Assembly (NCBI GenBank): GCA_017630195.1
Contig: JAGBVS010000171.1
Location: 1 to 32,266, forward strand
DNA: 32,266 nucleotides
From: Bacteroidales bacterium
GTDB lineage: Bacteria; Bacteroidota; Bacteroidia; Bacteroidales; F082
Reading direction: 5' to 3'
Shown piece by piece: positions 1-8,389 of the stretch (its first letter is position 1; every line of letters begins with the position of its first letter). The notes under the pieces were generated by a model. It did no database searches. It had not been told where the DNA came from and saw nothing but the letters and a program-made list of their open reading frames with translations. A program made the position numbers and the translations under genes.

Positions 1-56
1 AACTCATCCGAGGACAGATTTACAGTCTGTTGCAATTGCCACTATGCGACTCCCCC
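1..56 (-). tRNA. tRNA-Tyr (GTA), 5' part, cut by window start
   Basis: Read on the minus strand, the sequence starts with acceptor strand GGGGGAG, then a D-arm with GCA/TGC stem, an anticodon arm ACAGA-CTGTAAA-TCTGT with anticodon GTA, and the start of a long variable arm (CTC-GGAT-GAG). A long variable arm with GTA is typical of bacterial tRNA-Tyr. The T-arm and 3' acceptor strand lie outside the window. A promoter-like pair lies just upstream (93-122). Confidence 0.85.
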
Positions 57-92
57 AATCTGTCATTAAGAACTTGCCTTAAAAAGACGATG

Positions 93-122
93 CAAAGATA
101 CGATTTATTCCTTAACTTCCAA
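93..122 (-). promoter_or_regulatory. Bacteroidota-type promoter for tRNA-Tyr
   Basis: On the minus strand, TTG (122-120) is followed after exactly 19 bases by TATCTTTG (100-93), matching the Bacteroidota -33/-7 consensus TTG and TAnnTTTG. It points at the tRNA-Tyr whose 5' end is at 56. Confidence 0.75.
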
Positions 123-166
123 CAAAAAAATAAACTTTTTTAAAATATTTTTTTATTGTTTGATTA

Positions 167-1102
167 TCAATATATAATGCTGTCTTTTGTGACTGATAAA
201 GCCTCGAAAAAGCCTACTGCAGTACCTCCTGGATATATGTTTGTGGCGACATTATACGGCATTCCCATCATCGGATTGGAACCAAAACTGCTCATAATAT
301 CGTTTTTATATGTGATAAATTCTGGTGTCGCACTATATATACATAAGGTTACTTTGTCGCCTTTTTCTACAATCGGGTAATAATTCATGTCATAAATGTA
401 TATGCTGTCGTTATCGTAATAGGTCTGTGTTGTCTTGAAAGTGTGTACGCTTTGTTCGCCAATCATGCTAACCATCTCTGGTCCGTTGAAATACATTCCA
501 GATAAATGTTGTAAAGATAAACTGTTGCAGCTTAAAAACGAATCATTCATGACAGCAGTGTCATTGACGATGATATTTATCAGATAGCTGGCATCTGGAT
601 TATCAATAGATTGGAAATATGGATATAGATTCGTTGTAGTGATATATACGTTTTCCATGAAATTATTGGCGAAAGTGTTTTCAATTTCTTTCACGATCAT
701 AGAGTCAATCTGACTGATATTTTCCCTCATCGTTGATTGTGAGTAATAGTTGTGTAATCCATTTTCATCTACAATATTAACAGAGAGATAATATGTCTTG
801 CCGACAACGCCAGCCACAGAATCAATTGTCTCGTAATATCCTTTTCTGTCAGTCTCCTTGAAGTAAATAGTGTCAACACCATCATGAATGAATACTTCTG
901 CTCCAGAAATCATCTCGGCGTCTTCTTCGGAATAGAAATCGGTGGTTTTGCTGATGACGATCTGATGTTTCTTGTATTCGTTTGTGAAATAACCATTTAT
1001 GCCTACAAGATGTTTGCCGTCCACTGTATCGATTCTAAAATCTTCAATACATGATGTCATCAAAAATGATAAGAATATTAATAATGTTAGATATTTTTTC
1101 AT
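167..1102 (-). CDS. DUF4249-type outer-membrane-associated lipoprotein
   Basis: A 311-residue protein. It starts with a lipoprotein signal peptide: MKKYL, a hydrophobic stretch, then the lipobox-like LMTSC with the cysteine at about residue 18. The next part (VGINGYFTNEYKKHQIVISK, then GAEVFIHDG and GYYETIDSVAGVVGKTYYL) has the beta-rich layout of DUF4249 proteins, which in Bacteroidota are commonly encoded next to TonB-dependent receptors. Its function is unknown; an accessory role at the outer membrane is inferred. I chose the ATG at 1102 rather than an in-frame one at 1141, because the latter overlaps the upstream receptor gene and would put 13 polar residues before the signal peptide. It begins 5 bases after the receptor's stop, so the two genes are probably co-transcribed. 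Confidence 0.8.
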   Translation of the reverse strand: MKKYLTLLIFLSFLMTSCIEDFRIDTVDGKHLVGINGYFTNEYKKHQIVISKTTDFYSEEDAEMISGAEVFIHDGVDTIYFKETDRKGYYETIDSVAGVVGKTYYLSVNIVDENGLHNYYSQSTMRENISQIDSMIVKEIENTFANNFMENVYITTTNLYPYFQSIDNPDASYLINIIVNDTAVMNDSFLSCNSLSLQHLSGMYFNGPEMVSMIGEQSVHTFKTTQTYYDNDSIYIYDMNYYPIVEKGDKVTLCIYSATPEFITYKNDIMSSFGSNPMMGMPYNVATNIYPGGTAVGFFEALSVTKDSIIY

Positions 1103-1106
1103 GATG

Positions 1107-3425
1107 TTAGAATTTGAAGTTATATGATATGGATGGTACAAATGAGAAAATAGCTACTTTTTGAGTATTGATGCTGTTTCCTTCTGTTAAAAATAATACA
1201 GCCCAAGTGTTTTTACGTCCGTATGCGTTATAAACTGAGAAGTTCCATTCACCCTGCCAGTTTTTCTTTTCCTTACATTTTATTGTTGCAGATAAGTCAA
1301 GGCGATGATAATCAGGATAGCGGCTATTGTTTCTTCCGTCATAGATGGCGTATGTGATTCCATCTACAGTATATTTTCCGCAAGGATATGTGACAGGTTG
1401 TCCTGTAGTATAGACCCAAGTCGCAGAGGCATCAATGCGTTTGCTGAAAGCATAATTTAAGACAATACTGATATTATGCGGCTTGTCGTAAGGGGAGACG
1501 TATTCTCTGTCAAAGTTGATTCCCGGTGTCTTTCTCATTGATTTGCTGTAAGTATAAGAAATCCATCCTGAAAAATCGCCGAAGTTTTTTCTTGCTAAAA
1601 ACTCAATTCCGTAAGCATAGCCTTTGCCTATTCTTACTTCGCCGTCGATGTATAAGTTGCCTATGAAAGAAGCGTTGTCGGCGAAGTCGATGACATTATG
1701 CATTCTCTTATAATAAACTTCTACAGAAGTCTCAATCTCGTCATTCAGGAAATTACGGAAATAACCCAATGCAAATTGATCGCATTTTTGAGGTTCGATG
1801 TTGGGACTTGCAGGGAACCAAAGGTCGAAAGGAATACCGCCTGTAGCATTAGTAGCGACTTGTGCATATTGAACGGTTCTGAGATAAGACGCTTTTATTG
1901 ATGAAAATTCATCTATTTGGTATATCGCTCCAAGTCGAGGCTCAATGTTTATTTCCGTGTTAAAAATCTCTCCTGGACCATAATCAATCTGGTCGTAACA
2001 TTCGTAATTATCGTCAAATAGGAAAAGAGTCTCTTTGCCAATATTTTGAAACATTGAGAGACGTAATCCATATCTTATTGAAAACAAAGGTCCTAATTTA
2101 TGGTCGTTGGTGTAATAAAGAGCGTATTCCAAAGCTTTACGGACGACTTCGCTCGCCGGGTCAACGCCAAGAAAATTAGCGATGGAGCCTGTTTCATCCT
2201 TCAATCTGCCTTGTCCATATTGATGGAAGGTCGCTGCTGCACCAAAACGCGATGTGACATTTTCATTCATCAGATAAGTGAAATCATATTTTGCGGAGAC
2301 ATCTTCAATTCCGGCAATGATATTGAATTGGTAAGGATCCATTTCGATGCCAATATCGTATCTGTAATTGGTATAAAACAATGATAAGTTGGATGTTAGC
2401 TTGTCATTAAAGATGTGATTCCATCGAGTTGTGACGTTTTTATTGCCATATTTCATGGTCACTAAATCCATGACACCCAAGACGTCATCACCGAGATATG
2501 TTGATACGAAAACTCTGTTGTTGTCGTTTAAAGTATGCATTATCTTTGCGTTGAAGTCGTAGAAATACAATGAGTTGCCTCGCAAGTTCTCGATTATATT
2601 ACAAGCTATGACTCCGCCGTAAGTGATGCGTCCGCCGATTAAAGCGGCGCTTCTGCCTTTGTTGAACGGTATCCCGAGAGTGAGACGGCTTGTCAGTGCG
2701 CCGATGCCGCCTTGCATGTTGAATTTATGAGGCACTTCGTCTAAGGTCTTGATGTCCAATACAGAAGAAAGGCGGCTGTCGTACATTGCAGGAATGTCAC
2801 CTTTGTATAATGTGGCGTCTTTTATCACGTCGTTGTTGAATATCGAGAAGAATCCTAAAAAATGAGAGGCATTGTAAATAGGTACGTTGTCTAAAAGAAT
2901 AAGGTTTTGGTCGGGATTGCCACCGCGTACACTGAATCCTGATGAACCTTCAGAAGCGGCATGTACGCCTGGCATAAGTTGTATGGTCTTGATGACATCG
3001 ACTTCTCCCATCAATGAAGGAATTTTCTTGATTCTCTCAATGTCAATCTTCTGTACACTCATTACCATTTCTCTGATATTGGCGTCTTTTCTCGTGCTTG
3101 AAACAACGACTTCATCGAGCATTTTGTTGTCGTGTTTAAGCATAATGTCTAATGTCTTTGGCGAATGTGTTATCTTAACTTCTTTAGTGACAGAAATATA
3201 ACCGACAAAAGAGTATGTTATGTCGTAATCGCCTTCAGGCAAGGAAAGTTCGTAATATCCATTATTGTCTGTTGAAGTTCCTCTCTTCAGCGATTCAACA
3301 AAAACGGTGACACCAGATAAAACATCTTTGTTTCCAGCATCCTTTACAAAGCCTTTAAGATTTTGGCCTATAAGGATTTCTGATGAAAATAATAATAAAA
3401 ATAAAAGTAAAATCTTATATCTCAT
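1107..3425 (-). CDS. TonB-dependent outer-membrane receptor with carboxypeptidase-like regulatory domain
   Basis: A 772-residue protein with an N-terminal signal peptide (MRYKILLLFLLLFSSEILIG). A carboxypeptidase-D-like regulatory domain follows at about 24-95 (LKGFVKDAGNKDVLSGVTVF ... GYYELSLPEGDYDITYSFVG), then a plug domain at about 105-230 with the usual SVRGGNPDQNLILLDNVPIY core, then a beta-barrel ending in an aromatic residue (NFKF). Such proteins import ligands across the outer membrane using TonB energy. The lack of an obvious SusD partner and the pairing with a DUF4249 lipoprotein argue against a classical polysaccharide system. The substrate cannot be told from the sequence. Confidence 0.9.
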   Translation of the reverse strand: MRYKILLLFLLLFSSEILIGQNLKGFVKDAGNKDVLSGVTVFVESLKRGTSTDNNGYYELSLPEGDYDITYSFVGYISVTKEVKITHSPKTLDIMLKHDNKMLDEVVVSSTRKDANIREMVMSVQKIDIERIKKIPSLMGEVDVIKTIQLMPGVHAASEGSSGFSVRGGNPDQNLILLDNVPIYNASHFLGFFSIFNNDVIKDATLYKGDIPAMYDSRLSSVLDIKTLDEVPHKFNMQGGIGALTSRLTLGIPFNKGRSAALIGGRITYGGVIACNIIENLRGNSLYFYDFNAKIMHTLNDNNRVFVSTYLGDDVLGVMDLVTMKYGNKNVTTRWNHIFNDKLTSNLSLFYTNYRYDIGIEMDPYQFNIIAGIEDVSAKYDFTYLMNENVTSRFGAAATFHQYGQGRLKDETGSIANFLGVDPASEVVRKALEYALYYTNDHKLGPLFSIRYGLRLSMFQNIGKETLFLFDDNYECYDQIDYGPGEIFNTEINIEPRLGAIYQIDEFSSIKASYLRTVQYAQVATNATGGIPFDLWFPASPNIEPQKCDQFALGYFRNFLNDEIETSVEVYYKRMHNVIDFADNASFIGNLYIDGEVRIGKGYAYGIEFLARKNFGDFSGWISYTYSKSMRKTPGINFDREYVSPYDKPHNISIVLNYAFSKRIDASATWVYTTGQPVTYPCGKYTVDGITYAIYDGRNNSRYPDYHRLDLSATIKCKEKKNWQGEWNFSVYNAYGRKNTWAVLFLTEGNSINTQKVAIFSFVPSISYNFKF

Positions 3426-3444
3426 AACTGAAAAAATTGTCTTG

Positions 3445-3452
3445 CAAAGATA
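3445..3452 (-). promoter_or_regulatory. -7 promoter element for the receptor/DUF4249 operon
   Basis: The minus strand reads TATCTTTG, a perfect TAnnTTTG -7 box, 20 bases upstream of the receptor start codon. No clear TTG lies at the matching -33 distance, so this is a half-supported promoter. Confidence 0.5.
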
Positions 3453-3572
3453 TGTTTAATTGTCTGAATAAACGTTTCGATAAATGAATTATTTTGTGAT
3501 TTTTTTTGATAAAAAATCGTGAAATTTTTACAAATAAATTCTCATATTTGCATAAAATAAAATTGGACAAAT

Positions 3573-4733
3573 ATGATTTACGATTTTGATAAGATTATAG
3601 ATAGAACTGGCACAGAATGTGTCAAATATGATTTGAGAGAAAATGTTTTCGGCAAGGCTGATGTCATTCCTATGTGGGTCGCCGATATGGATTTCCCTAC
3701 AGCAGATTTCATCCGTGAGGCAATCATTGAAAGAGCAAAAGGCGATGTTTATGGCTACACATTCCGTGAAGACGCTTATTTTGAATCGATTGTGAACTGG
3801 ATTCAACGTCATCATCAGTGGGAGACGAAGAAAGAATGGATGTCGTTCACTCCTGGAATCGTCAATGCTTTTAATCTTGCTGTGATGGGTCTGACAAAAG
3901 AAGGCGATGAAATAATTATTCAGCCTCCCGTCTATCATCCTTTTTTCTATGCCGTAAATAATCACAATCGTAAGTTGGTCGAAAATCCTCTCATCGACAC
4001 AGAAGACGGTTATGTGATGGATTTCGATTTGTTGGAACAACAGGCGAAGACTGCCAAGATGTTGATTTTGAGTAATCCGCATAATCCTGTTGGAAGGGCT
4101 TGGAGAAAAGAGGAGCTGAAGAGGTTGGGTGAGATTTGCATGAAAAACAATGTCTTGGTGTTCTCCGATGAGATACATTGCGATTTGGTTATGCCGGGAT
4201 TTAAACATGTTCCATTTGCTTCATTATCAGAAGAATTTGCACAAAACAGCATTACTGCTCATGCTGCAAGCAAAACATTTAATCTCGCTGGATTGGCAAC
4301 ATCAACAGTCATTATTCCGAATGATGATTTGAGAAATAAATATGTCAATTTCGTTCATTCAACAGAAGCGGATATGGGTAACATTTTCGGCAAGATTGCG
4401 ACAATGACAGCAATGGAAAAAGGCGATGAATGGCATGCTCAGCTCATTAATTATATAAAAGGTAATATTGACTTTGCTTACGATTTCATCAAGAGGGAAA
4501 TGCCAAAAATAAGAATACATAAAGCCGAAGCGACTTATATGATATGGCTGAATTTCAAGGACTATGGCATCACAGATGCTGAGTTGAACCATAAGATGAT
4601 TCATGAAGCAGGATTAGGATTAAATGCAGGAAATATCTTCGGAAAAGAAGGTGAGTTCTGTATGAGAGTCAACCTCGCATGTCCTCGCTCGATAGTTGAA
4701 AAGGCCTTGAATCAGATGAAATCGGCGTTTTAA
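3573..4733 (+). CDS. MalY/PatB-type pyridoxal-phosphate C-S lyase (cystathionine beta-lyase-like)
   Basis: A 386-residue fold-type I PLP enzyme. The N-terminal signature PMWVADMDF (about 33-41) is characteristic of the MalY/PatB branch. Further signs are SNPHNPVGR (167-175), the cofactor-binding DEIH (199-202) and the Schiff-base lysine K234 in ASKTFNLAG. The family cleaves C-S bonds of cystathionine or cysteine conjugates to give pyruvate, ammonia and a thiol. The size is normal for the family. Transcribed alone or with the downstream transporter, from which it is separated by 72 bases containing a promoter-like element. Confidence 0.88.
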   Translation: MIYDFDKIIDRTGTECVKYDLRENVFGKADVIPMWVADMDFPTADFIREAIIERAKGDVYGYTFREDAYFESIVNWIQRHHQWETKKEWMSFTPGIVNAFNLAVMGLTKEGDEIIIQPPVYHPFFYAVNNHNRKLVENPLIDTEDGYVMDFDLLEQQAKTAKMLILSNPHNPVGRAWRKEELKRLGEICMKNNVLVFSDEIHCDLVMPGFKHVPFASLSEEFAQNSITAHAASKTFNLAGLATSTVIIPNDDLRNKYVNFVHSTEADMGNIFGKIATMTAMEKGDEWHAQLINYIKGNIDFAYDFIKREMPKIRIHKAEATYMIWLNFKDYGITDAELNHKMIHEAGLGLNAGNIFGKEGEFCMRVNLACPRSIVEKALNQMKSAF

Positions 4734-4776
4734 TTCAAAAATGTATTTTATTTTTAAAAATGGTAAAAATTTTTAC

Positions 4777-4784
4777 TATTTTTG
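4777..4784 (+). promoter_or_regulatory. -7 promoter element upstream of the GltS-type symporter
   Basis: TATTTTTG matches TAnnTTTG, 21 bases before the ATG at 4806. No clear TTG lies at the expected -33 position, and the surroundings are T-rich, so chance matching is possible. Confidence 0.4.
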
Positions 4785-4805
4785 TGTTTGAAAAAACGAG
4801 TAATT

Positions 4806-6236
4806 ATGAAAATTTTAATGACATTATGTAATGCTGCGAACGCAGAGGTAATAACATCGTTCGCTACTCCTGAAGCATGGGGTTGGTTGCTTCAATTTTG
4901 CATTATTGCAATAGGATTATTAGCAGGTAATATTTTAAGAAGAAAAGTTCCATTTTTAAGAAAGTCACTCATACCTTCAGCATTATTAGGCGGTGCTCTT
5001 TTGCTCATATTGAAGGCCATTCCAGGAATGGAAAATATTGTCAACAAACAATCAATGGAGATTATCACATACCACGCACTTGGCTTGGGCTTCGTGGCAC
5101 TCGCATTGAAAAACAATAAGATAGAATCAAAATCATCAACGATGACCGTTATCGAAACCGGAACACTCACAGCAAGTACATATTTAATTCAAGCATTGGT
5201 AGGACTCGGAGCTACGATACTTTTGTTCCATTTCGGAAAAGTCATTTTCTACGCCAGCGGTCTCTTGTTGCCAATGGGTTACGGTCAAGGTCCTGGACAA
5301 GCTCTCAACTTCGGTACTATTTATCACGGACAAGCTCATCTTCAAGGCATTGACTTTGCAGGCGCCGACTTTGGTCTCTCAATAGCAGCGATAGGATTTA
5401 TCGTAGGTAGCGTCGTTGGTGTTATCTATCTTAATGTGTTGCGCAGAAGAGGTGTTATTTCAGTGCAAGAAATGGAAGAACGTCAGATAAATACATTAGA
5501 TGATTATCAAAGTGATGACGAAATCCCAGATAGCGAATCAATCGACAAGTTCTCAATCCAAATTTGTTTGGTGCTGTTTGTCTATTTCTTGGTTTATCTC
5601 TTCGTCAACTCAATCCAGAAGATGGACCTCGGCGATTTCGGAACAAACACCTTGAAACCAATGTTATGGGGATTTAACTTCTTGTTCGGAACATTGTTCG
5701 GCGTGATAGCAAAAGCTTTGATCAGTAAGTTCAAGAAAGTTAAATTGATGAGCCGTGAATACACAAATAATTATCTCCTTAACCGTATCAGCGGATTCTG
5801 CTTCGACGTTATGATCGTCGCCGGTACAGCAGCTATCAGTTTCAATGATTTAAGAGAGTTCATTTTTCCATTGATATTAGTTTGCGTCTTAGGTGCTATA
5901 GCAACATTCTGGTATTTAAAAGCCGCTGCTAAACACCTCTATCCAACATACGTCAACGAAGGATTCCTCAGCATGTTCGGAATGTTGACTGGTACAGCAA
6001 GTAACGGTATGATTCTCCTCCGTGAAATCGACCCTAAATTCGAGACACCGGCAGCTAACAACTTGGTGTTGCAGACATTCCCGGCTATCGTGCTCGGATT
6101 CCCAATTATGCTCATCTTAGGATACGCGCCACAGTCATTTAAAGCGAGCGTCATCACCTTGATAGTATTGGCGGTCTTGTTCCTCCTCATGGCTGGATTC
6201 ATCTTCAGAAAGAAAATATTTAAGAGAAAGAAATAA
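4806..6236 (+). CDS. GltS-type sodium/glutamate symporter family protein
   Basis: A 476-residue polytopic inner-membrane protein with about ten or more hydrophobic segments. The motif MGYGQGPGQALNFG (about 150-163 of this start) and the following GADFGLSIAAIGFIVGSVVG resemble the glycine-rich signature of sodium/glutamate symporters (GltS, TC 2.A.27). A charged hydrophilic loop follows at about 215-250, and a second half with related hydrophobic repeats comes after it. The ATG at 4806 (MKILMTLCNA) is preferred to one at 4782 because the latter lies inside the putative promoter. Substrate specificity for glutamate is inferred from the family only. A good terminator follows. Confidence 0.8.
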   Translation: MKILMTLCNAANAEVITSFATPEAWGWLLQFCIIAIGLLAGNILRRKVPFLRKSLIPSALLGGALLLILKAIPGMENIVNKQSMEIITYHALGLGFVALALKNNKIESKSSTMTVIETGTLTASTYLIQALVGLGATILLFHFGKVIFYASGLLLPMGYGQGPGQALNFGTIYHGQAHLQGIDFAGADFGLSIAAIGFIVGSVVGVIYLNVLRRRGVISVQEMEERQINTLDDYQSDDEIPDSESIDKFSIQICLVLFVYFLVYLFVNSIQKMDLGDFGTNTLKPMLWGFNFLFGTLFGVIAKALISKFKKVKLMSREYTNNYLLNRISGFCFDVMIVAGTAAISFNDLREFIFPLILVCVLGAIATFWYLKAAAKHLYPTYVNEGFLSMFGMLTGTASNGMILLREIDPKFETPAANNLVLQTFPAIVLGFPIMLILGYAPQSFKASVITLIVLAVLFLLMAGFIFRKKIFKRKK

Positions 6237-6252
6237 ATTTCGGCTGTATAAT

Positions 6253-6290
6253 AAAAAGAACGGTAAATCAAGTTTTATCGTTCTTTTTTT
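6253..6290 (+). terminator. Intrinsic terminator after the symporter gene
   Basis: AAAAAGAACG (6253-6262) pairs with CGTTCTTTTT (6279-6288); the inner bases add A-T pairs, and the T-run continues to about 6290. It lies 17 bases after the stop at 6236. Confidence 0.8.
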
Positions 6291-6293
6291 TAT

Positions 6294-6301
6294 TACCTTT
6301 G
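6294..6301 (+). promoter_or_regulatory. Orphan -7 promoter element
   Basis: TACCTTTG matches TAnnTTTG, immediately after the terminator and upstream of the MORN gene remnant. It may be the surviving promoter of that lost gene, or may now drive the solute-binding protein gene at 6557. No clear -33 TTG is seen. Confidence 0.35.
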
Positions 6302-6379
6302 TTCAAGTCAAAAAATGTACTGCATGACAACTCAGTGACCTTTAGAAGTCGGTCGTCAGTCGATATTAAAAAATGCAAT

Positions 6380-6512
6380 TGTGAAAACTACAATCAATTA
6401 TCCTAATGGCGACCTTTACGAAGGCGAAGTTGATAAGCATGGCTTATATCACGATTTATGATGAAGATTATGATTACACCATTGAAAGGGAGATGGTGAT
6501 TGAATGTAAATG
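6380..6512 (+). pseudogene. Remnant of a MORN-repeat protein gene
   Basis: The frame starting near 6380 reads VKTTINYPNGDLYEGEVDKH, then GLYHDL and a stop. YPNGDLYEGEVDKHG is a clear MORN repeat (consensus YxGxxxxGxxHGxG, with the related YPNGDxYEGE form). Moving to the next frame gives DEDYDYTIEREMVIECK and a stop at 6510-6512, which looks like the original C-terminus. So a frameshifted and largely deleted gene is likely. No intact start or other repeats remain. Confidence 0.6.
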
Positions 6513-6515
6513 ATG

Positions 6516-6550
6516 ACTAAAGACAAAAGGCTAATGGCTAAAGACAAAGT
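6516..6550 (+). repeat. Short dispersed repeat of the GACTAAAGACAAA/GGCTAA type
   Basis: The stretch contains TGACTAAAGACAAAAGGCTA followed by ATGGCTAAAGACAAAG, two imperfect copies of a roughly 20-base unit. Related wording occurs at 29021-29061 and, as the complement, at 29108-29136. A similar GCTCA-rich run lies in the signal-peptide codons just downstream (6595-6626). Confidence 0.5.
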
Positions 6551-6556
6551 GAAGAT

Positions 6557-8389
6557 ATGATAAGATTAAGTAAAATTAAATTATTTGTTAATGCGCTCAA
6601 GGCTCATAGCTCAAAGCTCATGGCTTTAATATTATTACCATTATTATTTTCTTGTGGAAAAAACAAATCCTTTGATGAGAATCTTAAAATATTTAAATAC
6701 AATGAGTCGGCTGGTATTCTTACATTAGATCCGATTTATGCTAAAGACCTTCCACATATCTGGGCGTGCAATCAGATTTTCAACGGACTCGTCGCCTTCG
6801 ACGATGATATGAACGTCGTGCCAGCAATAGCCAAGTCGTGGAACATCAGCGACGACGGAATGACATACACCTTTATATTGAGAGATGATGTTTGGTTTCA
6901 TGAAGATACCTGCTTCGCAGTTAAGACTACAAGACTACAAGACTACAAGACTACAAGTGAGGAGAAATTGCTTGTTGACTCGTTGTCTTGTTGTCTTGTT
7001 GACTTAAAAAAGACTAGAAAAGTAGTGGCTCAGGATTTTGTATATTCCTTTAATAGAGTTTTGGATAGAAAACTGAACTCTTCAGGCAGCTGGATTTTTG
7101 CTAATGTGTACGCTTTTAACGCAATTAACGATACGGTTTTAGAAATAAAGTTAACGCAGCCTTTCCCGGCGTTTTTGGGAATATTGTCGATGACGTATGC
7201 CTCTGTCGTTCCGCATGAAGCAGTCGAATATTACGGAACAGAATTCGGTCGTCATCCTGTTGGAACAGGACCTTTTAAATATCAATATTGGAAAGAAGGA
7301 GTGAAGCTCGTGTTTAGGAAGAATCCGAATTATTTTGAGGTAGAAGAGACTACAAGACTACAAGACTACAAGACTACAAGTGATTTTGAGTCAGCAACTC
7401 AGAGACTTCCATATCTTGATGCGATTTCAATAAGTTTCATTGTTGACAAGCAAGTGGCATTCATGGAGTTTATAAAAGGCAAGTTCCATTTTATGTCGGG
7501 AATTGATGCTCGTTATAAAGATGAATTGTTGACGCGAGACGGAAAATTGCGTTCTGAATATGAAGATGAAATTTATTTGATAAGAGAACCATATCTGAAT
7601 ACAGAGTATCTCGCTTTCTTCCTCGGCGACGATGACACTTTGGGAAAAGACAGAAGTCTGGCGTTGCGACAAGCCGTCAGCTATTCCATCGACAGGGAGA
7701 AGATGCTGCGATATCTGCGTAATGGAATCGGAACGCCAGGAAACCAAGGTATAATTCCAGCGGGATTGCCGGGTTATGAAGACTACAAGACTACAAGACC
7801 ACAAGACCACAAGCTTGTTGACTCGTTGTCTTGTGGTCTTGTTGACTTAAACATCGGTTATCCATATAATCCTAAAAAAGCCGAGCAGTTGTTGAAGGAC
7901 AATGATTTGCTTGGTTATGAGTTGAAACTATATACCACACAAGATTATATAGACATTGCGAAGTTTGTGCAGTCGGCTTTGACCGAGATAGGCTTGAACT
8001 GTAGGGTGGAGGAGATGATGCCCGCAGCGTTGCGAGAGAAACGTGCTAACGGAAATCTTCCATTCTTCCGTTCCTCCTGGGTGGCCGACTATCCCGATGC
8101 AGAGAATTACCTCTCATTGTTCACGACGAACAACTTCACGCCGCAAGGACCGAACTACACACATTATTCTAATGCAAAGTTTGATGAGCTTTACCAGAAA
8201 TCGTTGACATGCAACAATATTGAAGAAAGAGCGAAGATATATCATGAAATGGACAGCCTCATGATGACAGAAGCGCCCGTCGTAATTTTATTTTATGATG
8301 AAGTGCTAAGATTCGTTAACAGAAACGTAGAAGGCTTAGGAAGCAATCCGACGAATATGCTTAATTTGAAGAGGGTGAAGATTGATTAG
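6557..8389 (+). CDS. ABC transporter family 5 solute-binding lipoprotein (peptide-type) carrying in-frame repeat insertions
   Basis: A 610-residue protein with N-terminal lipoprotein signal ending in ALILLPLLFSC (Cys about 33). The body follows the extracellular solute-binding protein family 5 (DppA/OppA-like): LTLDPIYAKDLPHIWACNQI, IFNGLVAFDDDMNVVPAIAK, SWNISDDGMTYTFILRDDVW, VVAQDFVYSFNRVLD, HPVGTGPFKYQYWK, ALRQAVSYSIDREKML, then a C-terminal domain ending near PVVILFYDEVLRFV. It would capture oligopeptides or similar ligands for an ABC importer, but no permease or ATPase gene is adjacent. The usual length is about 530-550 residues; the excess is explained by three low-complexity segments at about 124-150, 264-276 and 408-430, encoded by octamer repeats without stops or frameshift. 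Whether the inserted peptides allow normal folding is unknown, but the intact frame suggests that they do. Confidence 0.85.
   Translation: MIRLSKIKLFVNALKAHSSKLMALILLPLLFSCGKNKSFDENLKIFKYNESAGILTLDPIYAKDLPHIWACNQIFNGLVAFDDDMNVVPAIAKSWNISDDGMTYTFILRDDVWFHEDTCFAVKTTRLQDYKTTSEEKLLVDSLSCCLVDLKKTRKVVAQDFVYSFNRVLDRKLNSSGSWIFANVYAFNAINDTVLEIKLTQPFPAFLGILSMTYASVVPHEAVEYYGTEFGRHPVGTGPFKYQYWKEGVKLVFRKNPNYFEVEETTRLQDYKTTSDFESATQRLPYLDAISISFIVDKQVAFMEFIKGKFHFMSGIDARYKDELLTRDGKLRSEYEDEIYLIREPYLNTEYLAFFLGDDDTLGKDRSLALRQAVSYSIDREKMLRYLRNGIGTPGNQGIIPAGLPGYEDYKTTRPQDHKLVDSLSCGLVDLNIGYPYNPKKAEQLLKDNDLLGYELKLYTTQDYIDIAKFVQSALTEIGLNCRVEEMMPAALREKRANGNLPFFRSSWVADYPDAENYLSLFTTNNFTPQGPNYTHYSNAKFDELYQKSLTCNNIEERAKIYHEMDSLMMTEAPVVILFYDEVLRFVNRNVEGLGSNPTNMLNLKRVKID
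6925..7003 (+). repeat. In-frame hairpin repeat, copy 1 (octamer GACTACAA arm plus CTTGTTGT arm)
   Basis: Four tandem GACTACAA units (6925-6956), a 14-base spacer, then CTTGTTGAC ... CTTGTTGTCTTGTTGAC (6971-7003). The second arm is the approximate reverse complement of the first (one T:T mismatch per octamer). Three octamers equal eight codons, so the reading frame stays open and encodes TTRLQDYK and then LLVDSLSCCLVDL. Confidence 0.8.
7348..7380 (+). repeat. In-frame repeat, copy 2 (left arm only)
   Basis: Four GACTACAA units followed by G, encoding ETTRLQDYKTTS. No matching right arm is seen downstream, so this is a half element or has lost its partner. Confidence 0.75.
7781..7845 (+). repeat. 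In-frame hairpin repeat, copy 3, with covarying arms
   Basis: Two GACTACAA units, two GACCACAA units, then CTTGTTGACTCGTTGTCTTG followed by TGGTCTTGTTGAC. Where copy 1 has ACTACAAG facing CTTGTTGT (one mismatch), copy 3 has ACCACAAG and CTTGTGGT, which pair perfectly. The encoded peptide is DYKTTRPQDHKLVDSLSCGL, in frame. Confidence 0.8.

Noticed and set aside
3528-4208. 226-residue open frame on the minus strand
   Set aside because: It is antisense to the MalY/PatB-type gene, whose motifs are clear on the plus strand; the peptide has no recognisable features.
6925-7845. CRISPR array or plain microsatellite
   Set aside because: The octamers have no unique spacers, and the second arms are complementary to the first, which fits a hairpin element rather than CRISPR.
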